Shown here piece after piece: positions 1 to 9,300 of a stretch of 64,000 bases of DNA. The notes under the pieces were generated by a model. It saw only the letters and a program-made list of their open reading frames with translations. It was not told the DNA's origin and did not search any database. The stretch spans positions 4,154,001-4,218,000 of the forward strand of contig NZ_CP013854.1 in assembly GCF_001698125.1 (NCBI RefSeq). The letters are read 5' to 3'. The stretch comes from Pseudonocardia sp. HH130630-07 (GTDB lineage: Bacteria; Actinomycetota; Actinomycetes; Mycobacteriales; Pseudonocardiaceae). Position 1 is the stretch's first letter; each line of letters opens with the position of its first letter. The translations under genes were made by a program, and so were the position numbers.

Positions 1-27
1 CATCGCGTCCATGCCCCGGAGGGTCCC

Positions 28-552
28 GTGAGCACCAACCAGATCACCGTCGTCGGCAACCTGACCCGCAGGCCGCAGCTCCGCCACACCCCGGGTGGTC
101 GGGCCGTGGTCGACCTGACGGTCGCCGAGAACTATCGGCGGCGCGACGAGAACAGCGGCGAGTGGCACGACGTCGCCAAGACCTACTACACCGTGACGTG
201 CTGGCGGAAGCTGGCCGAGCACGCTGCGCAGACCTTGGACAAGGGGCATCCGGTGATCGTCGTCGGCCGCATGTTCGTCGAGGAGTGGGTCGATCGCGAC
301 GGCGTGATGCGCAAGACGCCGAGGATCGATCCGATCAGCGTCGGGCCGGACCTGCGGTACTCGGCGGTGCTGATTCCGCCCCGGCCGTCGAACGGCACCG
401 ACCGCGAGGTCGACGTGATCTCGCAGCGGGTGCACGACTGGGAGGTCCCGGCGGAGCCGCCGGAGGGCGCGGAGGAGCCGCCGGAGCCGGACGTTGCGAT
501 GGCCGGCAGTGCTCCGCGGGACGGCGCGATCGCACCGGCTTCCGATGGCTGA
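28..552 (+). CDS. ssb: Single-stranded DNA-binding protein (SSB paralogue)
   Basis: A 174-residue protein with an N-terminal OB fold (about residues 1-110). It starts with the SSB-type motif NQITVVGNLTRRPQLR and carries the aromatic strand YYTVTCWRKLAEH. It binds single-stranded DNA in replication and repair. The acidic, proline-rich tail (about 125-174) ends in ASDG and lacks the DDDIPF-like tip that recruits partners in the main bacterial SSB, so this is probably the second actinobacterial SSB, as at Rv2478c upstream of ettA in M. tuberculosis. The GTG start follows a GGAGGG ribosome site. The family is clear; the paralogue assignment is inference from gene order and the tail. Confidence 0.9.
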   Translation: MSTNQITVVGNLTRRPQLRHTPGGRAVVDLTVAENYRRRDENSGEWHDVAKTYYTVTCWRKLAEHAAQTLDKGHPVIVVGRMFVEEWVDRDGVMRKTPRIDPISVGPDLRYSAVLIPPRPSNGTDREVDVISQRVHDWEVPAEPPEGAEEPPEPDVAMAGSAPRDGAIAPASDG

Positions 553-564
553 CCGACGCCGAAC

Positions 565-570
565 TACCAT
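565..570 (+). promoter_or_regulatory. Candidate -10 box for leaderless ettA
   Basis: TACCAT lies 7 nt before the GTG at 578, and no Shine-Dalgarno sequence is visible between them. This spacing puts the transcript start at or next to the start codon, as in leaderless actinobacterial mRNAs. No clear -35 box was recognised. Confidence 0.4.
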
Positions 571-577
571 CGTCGTC

Positions 578-2254
578 GTGGCGGACCTGATTTACACGAT
601 GCGGAACGTGCGCAAGGCGCACGGCGACAAGGTCATCCTGGAGAACGCGTCGATCAGCTTCCTGCCGGGGGCGAAGATCGGCGTCGTCGGCCCGAACGGG
701 GCCGGGAAGTCGACCGTCCTGAAGATCATGGCCGGGCTGGAGAACGCGAACAACGGTGACGCGTTCCTCAAGCCCGGGGCGACGGTCGGCATCCTCCAGC
801 AGGAGCCTCCCCTCAACGAGGAGAAGACGGTCCTCGGGAACGTCGAGGAGGGCCTGGGCGACGTCAAGGTCAAGCTCGATCGGTACAACGCCATCGCCGA
901 GGAGATGGCCACGAACTACACCGACGAGCTGATGGAGGAGATGGGCAAGCTCCAGGAGGAGTTGGACCACGCTGACGCGTGGGAGCTCGACTCCCAGCTG
1001 GAGCAGGCGATGGACGCGCTCCGTTGCCCGCCCGGGGACGCCGAGGTCACCAACCTGTCCGGTGGTGAGCGCCGCCGGGTGGCGTTGTGCAAGCTGCTGC
1101 TGTCCCAGCCGGACCTGTTGCTGCTCGACGAGCCGACGAACCACCTCGACGCCGAGAGCGTGTTGTGGCTCGAGCAGTTCCTCGCCAAGTACCCCGGCGC
1201 CGTCCTCGCCGTCACTCACGACCGGTACTTCCTCGACAACGTCGCCGGTTGGATCCTCGAGCTGGACCGGGGCCGGACCTTCCCCTACGAGGGCAACTAC
1301 TCCACCTACCTGGAGAAGAAGGCCGGGCGGCTCGCCGTCCAGGGCAAGAAGGACGCGAAGCTCCAGAAGCGCCTCAAGGAGGAGCTGGCCTGGGTCCGCT
1401 CCAACCCGAAGGCCCGCCAGGCGAAGAGCCGGTCCCGGCTGGACCGCTACGACGAGATGGCGGCCGAGGCAGAGCGGCACCGCAAGCTCGACTTCGAGGA
1501 GATCCAGATCCCGCCGGGCCCGCGTATGGGCAACCAGGTCGTGGAGGTCTCGCACCTCGACAAGGGGTTCGACGGCCGCCAGCTGATCAAGGACCTGTCC
1601 TTCACGTTGCCGCGTAACGGGATCGTCGGCGTGATCGGGCCGAACGGCGTCGGTAAGACCACCCTCTTCAAGACGATCGTCGGGCTGGAGCAGGCGGACT
1701 CGGGCGAGGTCAAGGTCGGGGAGACGGTCAAGCTCTCCTACGTCGACCAGAACCGGGGTGGGATCGACCCGTCGAAGACCGTCTTCGAGGTCGTCTCCGA
1801 CGGGCTGGACTTCATCCAGGTCGGCAACGTCGAGATGCCGTCGCGTGCCTACGTCGCGGCGTTCGGTTTCAAGGGGCCCGACCAGCAGAAGCCGGCGGGT
1901 GTGCTGTCCGGTGGCGAGCGCAACCGGCTGAACCTCGCGTTGACGTTGAAGCTGGGTGGCAACCTGTTGCTGCTCGACGAGCCGACGAACGACCTGGACG
2001 TCGAGACGCTCGGGTCGCTGGAGAACGCGCTCGAGCAGTTCCCGGGCTGCGCCGTGGTCATCTCCCACGACCGCTGGTTCCTGGACCGGACGTGCACCCA
2101 CATCCTGGCGTGGGAGGGGACCGACGAGAACCCCGCCGCCTGGTTCTGGTTCGAGGGCAACTTCGAGGCGTACGAGAAGAACAAGGTCGAGCGGCTCGGC
2201 GCGGAGGCGGCGCGACCCCACCGGGTCACGCACCGTAAGCTCACCCGCGACTGA
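578..2254 (+). CDS. ettA: Energy-dependent translational throttle protein EttA (ABC-F ATPase)
   Basis: A 558-residue ABC-F protein with two ATPase cassettes and no membrane segments. It acts at the ribosomal E site, where it couples ATP level to entry into elongation. The first cassette has Walker A GPNGAGKST (about residue 38), signature LSGGERRR (about 160) and Walker B LLLLDEPTNHLD. The second has GPNGVGKTT (about 355), LSGGERNR (about 444) and a second LLLLDEPTNDLD. The PtIM linker and the arm insertion are present, and the length equals the usual EttA size. The frame is open upstream to 494, inside ssb. The GTG at 578 is chosen because MADLIYTMRNVRKAHG is the conserved family N-terminus and a -10-like box sits just before it. 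Confidence 0.95.
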   Translation: MADLIYTMRNVRKAHGDKVILENASISFLPGAKIGVVGPNGAGKSTVLKIMAGLENANNGDAFLKPGATVGILQQEPPLNEEKTVLGNVEEGLGDVKVKLDRYNAIAEEMATNYTDELMEEMGKLQEELDHADAWELDSQLEQAMDALRCPPGDAEVTNLSGGERRRVALCKLLLSQPDLLLLDEPTNHLDAESVLWLEQFLAKYPGAVLAVTHDRYFLDNVAGWILELDRGRTFPYEGNYSTYLEKKAGRLAVQGKKDAKLQKRLKEELAWVRSNPKARQAKSRSRLDRYDEMAAEAERHRKLDFEEIQIPPGPRMGNQVVEVSHLDKGFDGRQLIKDLSFTLPRNGIVGVIGPNGVGKTTLFKTIVGLEQADSGEVKVGETVKLSYVDQNRGGIDPSKTVFEVVSDGLDFIQVGNVEMPSRAYVAAFGFKGPDQQKPAGVLSGGERNRLNLALTLKLGGNLLLLDEPTNDLDVETLGSLENALEQFPGCAVVISHDRWFLDRTCTHILAWEGTDENPAAWFWFEGNFEAYEKNKVERLGAEAARPHRVTHRKLTRD

Positions 2255-2352
2255 GCACCACTCCGCCGGGCCGTCCCCAGCCGGTCCGATCTGAGAGCGC
2301 GGACGCGACGACGAGGCACGGGCGACCGGCCGGTGGTGCCACGGGAGGCGAT

Positions 2353-5300
2353 GTGACGTCCGACCTGGATCATCGTGCCGGGAGTGCGACGACGGCCGAA
2401 CTGCGGACGGCGGCGGCGCTGCGGTGGCAGCGCCCGCCGCTGGTCTCCGAGTTGGCCGGGCACGCCTGTGCCCGCGCCGCCGCCGACGGTGACGATCTTC
2501 TCTGGGGCCAGGCCGCCGGGTGGCTCGTCGACGGGCACGCGGCCGGTGGCGACGCGCGTGACGTCGCTGCGACGATCCTCGGCGGGGTCACCGGGGCCGA
2601 GCGTGCGGACGGCGGCTTTCCCGCGGTACCCGGGCGGTCGCCCGGTGCGGTGCTGCTCCTGAGCCCGGCGGCGGCCCGGCTGCGCGTCGAACTCGCCGCG
2701 GTCGCCCAGGCGGACGGTGAGGTCGAGACGGCCCGGGCGCTCGTCTCGGGGCTGCCGGACGATGGTCCCGGTGAGGAACCGGGGCTCCTGCGTCTCGACC
2801 GGCTCGCCGTCGAGGTCCGCTGTGCGCTCGCCGACGCGAACGGCGGCGATCTCGAGCGGCTGCGGGTCGAGATCGAGGAATGCGGCTCGGGTTTCGGTGG
2901 CGAGGCCTCGGCGCTGGCTGACCTCGTGGTGGGATCCGTGCACCGGGCCCGGCGCGACCACGAACTCGCCGTCGAGAGCGCGCTGCGCGGGCTCGCCCGG
3001 CTCGGGTGGACACCGGAGCGTCCGGAAGCCCGTCCACTGGCTGCACATCTCGCTGCGGCTCTGCTCAGCCAGTGGATCACCGCGCTGCTCGACGGCGGGC
3101 GATCGGCGACCGAGGCGGTCCGGTCGGCGTCGGTCCAGGAGGAGTTCACCGATGCGGGCCGTCAGGGTGTGCTGCTCCGCCTCACCCTCGCCCGCGCCGG
3201 AGCGGGGACCGCGGAGCATGCCGCCCGCGCACTGACCGAGGCCGCAGCCGGAGCCGACAACGCGGGCGTACCGGCGCTGGTCGCGGCGTGCCGGACCGCG
3301 CAGTCCGAGCTGCACGAGGCCGCCGGCCGGTATCGCGAGGCACTACAGGCGATGCGCGCAGCCACCACCGCCGACCAGCTCGACCGTGCCCGCGGACGAC
3401 GCTTCCGGCACGCAGTCGCGGCGATCCTCCCGGCGCTCGTGGCCGGGAACGGAGCCCGTCCGCGGTTGCTCGGCGGGCGGAACGGGTCGACCGTCGTGGA
3501 CGGCGCCGACGATCCACACATCGGGCGGACCGTGACCGGCTCCGGCCGGATCGAGGCCGGCCCGGCCGATCGTGCCGCCGCGGCCGATCGAGCCGCCGGG
3601 GCCGACAGGAGAACCGGCGCTGCCGGGACCGACGGACACCGTGCGCCGCCGGTCGAACGGAGTGCCGTCGACCGGTCGACCGGCACGGCCGGACGTTCCG
3701 CTTCCGTGGCCGGCCCGGAGGACCCCGGAACCGGTGTGGCCGACGTTGACGCAACCAACGGACTTCCGGAGCGATTTCCTGCCGAGCCGGAGCCCCGTAC
3801 GGCCGAACCGGAGTCCGGCACGACCACACGGGCGGAGGGTACGGCCGCGGCGGCGTCGGGTACCGCCGCGCACGGGTCGAGCAGGGCTGCGTCGGAGCCG
3901 GGTGCGGCTGCGCCGGTGAACGGCGTGACCGAGGAGGCGGCGGTGACCGCGCGGGCGGAGGGCACCGGCGCCGGGGCGCGGGGTCTCCTCGACCGGTGGA
4001 CGCCGGGTCGCCCGGGCCGGGACGCCGCCGCATCGGACCGGGACGGCGTTTCCGGTCGTCCCTCCGCCGGGCGCGGCGGAGAGGCGTCGGACGGCTCCAC
4101 GTCCATCGATCGCGCCGCGGCCGGATCATCGGCGTCCGGTGGCGCGGCCGGCCTCATCGACCCGGCGGATCCGCTGGGGGTCTCCGGCCTGTCTGCGGCG
4201 GACGAGGAAGCGTCGGCGTCCCACGCCGGGACGGCGGGCCGGACAACGCTGCCTGCGGACGGGGACTCCCCGGTCTGGGACGCGCTGCTGGCCGAGCTGC
4301 GTGCTCCCCGGTCGTCCGGCTCCCGGCACGGCCGCAACGGTGCCGCTGCCGCACACGATCACCGGGGCCGCAACGGTGCGACCGAACCGGGACGCGCCGG
4401 GGATCGTCGGCACGGTGCCGAGGACCGCGCCGCGCCGGGTACCCGTGACGATGTCCGGGCAGACGCGTCGGGGGCGGCCGACCGGGCCGGTGAGCCGGAT
4501 CGGGTGCCGGGAGCCGACCGGACTGGCAGCGCCGACCGAACCGGCAACGCCGCCCGGATCGACCGGGCTGACCGGACCGACCGGGTCGGCGATGCCGACC
4601 TCGACCCCGCCGGCGGTACGGGTGGGTTCCGCGTCCTCCGGAGCGGGGCCGACACCCCCCGGCGTCGTCGCGATGCGGCCGGCGACCGTCCGGTGCTCCG
4701 GCCGGTCGACTCGTCCACCGACCGGACGGCCTCCGCCGACGACTCCGCGGAGCGCGCGATCGTCGTCGACGTCGTGGACGCGTCCGGGGAAGCGGGGGCC
4801 GATGTCGCAGGGGTGCTCGAGGAGATCGCCGAGCGCTCCCGGCGGCTCGTGCCGCCGTCGGGCACCACGGTCGTCGACGGCGGCACGGTGCGGATCACCC
4901 TCTCCGACGCGGACCGGGTCACCGTCCTGCTCTGGTCGCGGTCGCTCGCCGCGCACCTGGCCGAGCGGGTCCGGCGTGGTGGGCTCGCGGCCGACGTCGT
5001 ACTGCGGCTGCGCACCACCGGCCCGGCCGGTCCGGAGGGCGAGGAGATCCTCAGGCCGCTGACCGGCCCGGACGTGGTCGCACCGGCGACACCGGCCGTG
5101 TCGGCCACGCCGAGCCCGGCCGGTACTGCGGCCGGGGCCGGGCGTGGCACGTCCGGTCACCCGGGGGACGCGAACGGAACCGGCGAGCGAAGCCGTCCGG
5201 ACGACGCCGGCCCGACCGTGCACGCGGCCGACGAGCCGCCCCGCGGCGACGAGGCCCGCGACCGGAACGGGAACGATCGGTACGCGGACGACCGGTACGC

Positions 5301-6225
5301 GGACGACCGGTACGCGGACGACCGGCACGCGGACGACCGGCACGCAGACGACAGGCACCCGGACGACGATGCCGACGAGGAGGACGGGACCGCGACCGGC
5401 GAGGCGGTGCGGGCCGCGGGGCCGGCGATGTCGTCGGGGGTCCCGGTCACCGCACTCGACGACGTCCGGCCGGGGCGGCGGCGCGCCGCGGAGGGTGCGG
5501 CTGCGCCGCTGCTGGCGGGCGGGCTGAGCATCCGGCCCGGAAGCGGGGGGCGCCGCCGGTCCGACGCCGCCGACCGGCCGCAGGACGGCGGTACGGACCG
5601 GCAGCTGGCGGACGCCGTGCGCGCCCACCTGGACCTGCCCGACGCCGGGACCTGGGCCGACTCCGATGCCGCGGCCCGGCGCGGGCAACCCGTTGCGTGG
5701 TCGACGGTCGACGAGACGGCCGGCCCCGCCGAGCTGCCCAAGCGCAACGGCCGCGGCGGGCGTACCGGTCCCGCCGGGCCCGGCGACGGTGCCGCCGTGG
5801 GATCGGTCCGCGACCTCTGGACGGTCCGGGCGTCCCGCGACGTGCCGGACCCGGTGGACGACGCACCCCGCACCGGTGCTCCGCCGGTGGACGACGCCGC
5901 ACGGCGCCGTCCACCGGGGGAGCCGGCGACGGACCGGGCCGCGCCCGGCGGTACCGGCTCGCCGGGCCGCGAGGGCACGACCGCGGCGGGCGCCGAGGGT
6001 TCCGGAGCGGCCGCAGCCGACGCGGATCGGCGCGGCGGGCCGGCGGGAACCGGTTCCGGCGACCGTCGCGCCGCGAACGGAAACCATTCAGAAGACGACC
6101 GGCCGAATCCGGCACCGCCGTCCGACGACGCACAGCGCACGCCCACCGATCCGGCGGCCATCCCGGCGGACATGGGAATCGCCGATCTCCTGGCCGGTGC
6201 GCTGGCCGCGTACCGCGAGATCTGA
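2353..6225 (+). CDS. Large low-complexity protein of unknown function
   Basis: A 1290-residue protein that I do not recognise. Residues 1-350 form an alanine-rich helical region of TPR-like character. About 370-780 is disordered, rich in A, D, R, G and T, with many ADR/TDR repeats. About 795-910 looks folded and begins with RAIVVDVVDASG. It is followed by an R-Y/H-A-D-D pentapeptide run, more disordered sequence, and an ordered tail DMGIADLLAGALAAYREI. No signal peptide or membrane span is visible. The GTG start follows a GGAGGCG ribosome site. It lies between ettA and glutamate dehydrogenase, where mycobacteria have no gene of this size. Codon and third-position GC use match the neighbours, so it is a real gene despite the odd composition. 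Confidence 0.75.
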   Translation: MTSDLDHRAGSATTAELRTAAALRWQRPPLVSELAGHACARAAADGDDLLWGQAAGWLVDGHAAGGDARDVAATILGGVTGAERADGGFPAVPGRSPGAVLLLSPAAARLRVELAAVAQADGEVETARALVSGLPDDGPGEEPGLLRLDRLAVEVRCALADANGGDLERLRVEIEECGSGFGGEASALADLVVGSVHRARRDHELAVESALRGLARLGWTPERPEARPLAAHLAAALLSQWITALLDGGRSATEAVRSASVQEEFTDAGRQGVLLRLTLARAGAGTAEHAARALTEAAAGADNAGVPALVAACRTAQSELHEAAGRYREALQAMRAATTADQLDRARGRRFRHAVAAILPALVAGNGARPRLLGGRNGSTVVDGADDPHIGRTVTGSGRIEAGPADRAAAADRAAGADRRTGAAGTDGHRAPPVERSAVDRSTGTAGRSASVAGPEDPGTGVADVDATNGLPERFPAEPEPRTAEPESGTTTRAEGTAAAASGTAAHGSSRAASEPGAAAPVNGVTEEAAVTARAEGTGAGARGLLDRWTPGRPGRDAAASDRDGVSGRPSAGRGGEASDGSTSIDRAAAGSSASGGAAGLIDPADPLGVSGLSAADEEASASHAGTAGRTTLPADGDSPVWDALLAELRAPRSSGSRHGRNGAAAAHDHRGRNGATEPGRAGDRRHGAEDRAAPGTRDDVRADASGAADRAGEPDRVPGADRTGSADRTGNAARIDRADRTDRVGDADLDPAGGTGGFRVLRSGADTPRRRRDAAGDRPVLRPVDSSTDRTASADDSAERAIVVDVVDASGEAGADVAGVLEEIAERSRRLVPPSGTTVVDGGTVRITLSDADRVTVLLWSRSLAAHLAERVRRGGLAADVVLRLRTTGPAGPEGEEILRPLTGPDVVAPATPAVSATPSPAGTAAGAGRGTSGHPGDANGTGERSRPDDAGPTVHAADEPPRGDEARDRNGNDRYADDRYADDRYADDRHADDRHADDRHPDDDADEEDGTATGEAVRAAGPAMSSGVPVTALDDVRPGRRRAAEGAAAPLLAGGLSIRPGSGGRRRSDAADRPQDGGTDRQLADAVRAHLDLPDAGTWADSDAAARRGQPVAWSTVDETAGPAELPKRNGRGGRTGPAGPGDGAAVGSVRDLWTVRASRDVPDPVDDAPRTGAPPVDDAARRRPPGEPATDRAAPGGTGSPGREGTTAAGAEGSGAAAADADRRGGPAGTGSGDRRAANGNHSEDDRPNPAPPSDDAQRTPTDPAAIPADMGIADLLAGALAAYREI
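5278..5367 (+). repeat. 15-bp tandem repeat, six units
   Basis: Six consecutive 15-bp units lie inside the 1290-codon gene. The first three are identical (CGGTACGCGGACGAC) and the last three drift (CGGCACGCGGACGAC, CGGCACGCAGACGAC, AGGCACCCGGACGAC). They encode R-Y-A-D-D / R-H-A-D-D pentapeptides, so changes in copy number keep the frame. Confidence 0.9.
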
Positions 6226-6334
6226 CCCCGGCCTGCACGAACGGCCCCTCGATGCTGCCCCGATGACGGTCCGGGATGTCGGTGCCGCGGGATAGGGTGG
6301 GCTACGTCAGCACAGACGCAGGCCGAGGTGGGGC

Positions 6335-9300
6335 GTGGACAGCGGTACAGGTGGCACGACGGGTACGAACACCGAGATCGAGTCACCGGCGGGAGGTGGT
6401 CCACGGCCCGGCGGCACGGAAGCGGCGGAGCTCGTCCGTCTCTACACGCGCAACACGCCACAGGCCGAGAGCAACGGCGGTCCCGCGTTGCCCGGCCCGG
6501 CGTCGGTGGTCGATGCGCATCTCGCGCTGGCGGCGCAGCGTGACCCCGGTCGTGCGGCCGTCGCCGTGGTGCCGGGAGCGGGCGGATCGGCGTCGGTGGA
6601 CATCGTCACCGACGACATGCGCTACCTCGTCGAATCGGTACTGGCCGGGGTCGGCCGGGCCGGTGGCACGGTCCGCCGGGTCGTGCACCCGATCGTCGTC
6701 GTCCGGCGCAGCGAGGACGGGTCGCTGCTCGGGGTCGACCCGGCGGCCGATCCGAGCGCGCCGGGGGAGGCCCAGGCCGAGTCCTGGATGCACCTCGACG
6801 TCGCCGGCCAGTCGGACCCGGAGGCCCTGCGCGCCGAGCTGGAACGCACGCTCGCCGACGTGCGGCAGGTCGTCGACGACTCGGCCGCGATGACCCTGCG
6901 CGCCCGCGCGCTGGCCGACGACCTCGGCGGGGCCGCGGCCGCGACCTCCCCCGAGGACGACGAGATCCTCCCGAGCGAGGTCGCCGACCTGCTCCGCTGG
7001 CTCGTCGACGAGCACTTCGTCTTCGTCGGCTACCGGCACTACGCCCGCCGCGACGGCCGGCTGCAGCCCGACACCGCGACCGGTCTCGGCGTGCTCCGGC
7101 CGGACGACGCCGGAGCGGGCCTGTTCCTGCCCGGCGAGGACGATCCCGGCGCCGCGGAGCCGTCCGGGCCGCTGCTGATCACCCGGGCCAGCGAGCGCAG
7201 CCGGGTGCTGCGCGCCGTGCACCCGTACTACGTGGGTGTCCGCACCCGCGACGCCGACGGCACCGTCACCGGGGAGCACCGCTTCCTGGGCATGCTGACC
7301 GTGCCCGCCCGGCACGAGTCGGTCCTCGACATCCCGGTCGTGTCCCGCCGGATCCGCGGCGCGATCCGCGGGGCCGGTTTCCCGGCGGACTCCTACTCCG
7401 GCCAGCAGATGCTCGAGGTCTTCTCGGTGCTGCCGCGGGCGGAGCTGTTCGCCTCCTCCGAGCGGCGCCTGCAGGAGACCGGCGTCGGCGTCCTGGAGGC
7501 GAGCGGGCGCCGGGCGGTGCGCCTGTTCGTGCACCCGGACCCGTACCGGCGGTTCCTGTCCTGCCTGGTCTACCTGCCGCGGGACCGCTACACGACCGAC
7601 ACCCGGCTGCGCGTCACCGAGATCCTGCGGTCGCGGCTCGACGGCACCGACACCACCTACACCGCCCAGGTCGGTGACGCCGAGCTGGCGATGCTGCACC
7701 TGACCATCGCCACCGACCCGGCCGCGGAGCCCGTCTCCTACGACCTGCCCGCGCTGCAGGACGAGGTGGCCAGGGCCACCCGTTCCTGGAACGACCTGCT
7801 CGTCGCCGCGCTCGGTGCCACCGGGCCGTCCGCCCGGCCGCTGCTCGACGGGGTCCCGGAGTCCTACAAGGCGGGCGTCGAACCGCACCGCGCCGTCGAG
7901 GACCTGCGCCGGCTGCTGGCGCTCGACGCCGAGCACCCGTTCGACCTGCGGCTCTACCGCAGCGCCGCGGACGACATCCGGTTCGCGCTCTACCTGGACG
8001 ACTCGCCGGTCACCCTGACCGACGTGCTGCCGCTGCTGCAGCAGCTCGACGTCGACGTCGTCGACGAGCGTCCCTACGAGTTCGTCCGGCCCGACGGCCG
8101 CCGCTGCTGGCTCTACGACTTCGGCGTCTGCGCCCCCAAGCCGGCCGGTGCGCCCGCGGTGCCCACCGTCACGGTGGAGGACGCGGGGGCCCGCTTCGAG
8201 GCGGCGTTCGCCGCGGCCTGGCGGGGCGACGCCGAGTCCGACCGGTTCTCCGCGCTCGTGCTGCGTGCCGGACTGCACTGGCGCGAGGCGGCGATCCTGC
8301 GCGCCTACAGCCGCTACACCCGTCAGCTGGGCGGGTTGTTCACCCACCAGTACACGGCGAACGTCCTGGTCGCGCACCCGCAGGTCGCGCAGGCGCTGGT
8401 CACGCTCTTCCGGGCGCGGTTCGACCCGTCGACCGCGGACGCCACCGAGCGCGAGGCCGCGCACCAGCGTGCGCTGGACAACGTGACCGCCCTCATCGAC
8501 CAGGTGAACGGGCTGGACGCGGACCGGATCCTGCGCCGGCTGCTCGCCGTGATCGAGGCGACGCTGCGCACGAACTGGTTCCGGGACCGGCCGTTCTTCT
8601 CGTTCAAGCTCGACCCGGCGGCGGTGCCGGACATGCCGGCCCCGCGGCCCCGGTTCGAGATCTACGTCTACTCCCCGCGGGTCGAGGGCGTGCACCTGCG
8701 GTTCGGCCCGGTCGCCCGTGGCGGTCTGCGGTTCTCCGACCGGCAGCAGGACTACCGCACCGAGATCCTCGGGCTGGTGAAGGCGCAGGCGGTGAAGAAC
8801 GCCGTCATCGTGCCGGTCGGTGCGAAGGGCGGGTTCATCGTGCGTCGCTCCGCGCCCGGCGCCGAGCACGTCCGGGAGTGCTACCGGACCTTCATCTCGG
8901 GCCTGCTCGACGTCACCGACAACCTGCTGACCCACCCGGACGGCAGCACCGAGACGCTCCCGCCGCCGGACGTCGTCCGGCACGACGGGGACGACTCCTA
9001 CCTCGTCGTCGCCGCGGACAAGGGCACCGCGACGTTCTCCGACCTCGCGAACTCCGTCGCCGGCGAGTACGGGTTCTGGCTGGGCGACGCGTTCGCCTCC
9101 GGCGGCTCCGTCGGCTACGACCACAAGGCGATGGGCATCACCGCCCGCGGTGCCTGGGAGTCGGTGAAACGGCACTTCCGCGAGCTCGACCTCGACACGC
9201 AGAGCCAGGAGTTCACCGTCGTCGGTGTCGGCGACATGTCCGGTGACGTGTTCGGCAACGGGATGCTCCTGTCCGAGCACATCCGGCTGGTCGCCGCGTT

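Noticed and set aside
335-2233. 632-codon open frame antisense to ettA
   Set aside because: Extreme third-position GC keeps the antisense frame open. The translation is low-complexity R/L/V/D sequence with no domain, while the plus strand is a textbook ABC-F protein.
5278-5367. CRISPR-like repeat
   Set aside because: Units are 15 bp without spacers and are in frame inside a protein gene, so this is a coding tandem repeat.
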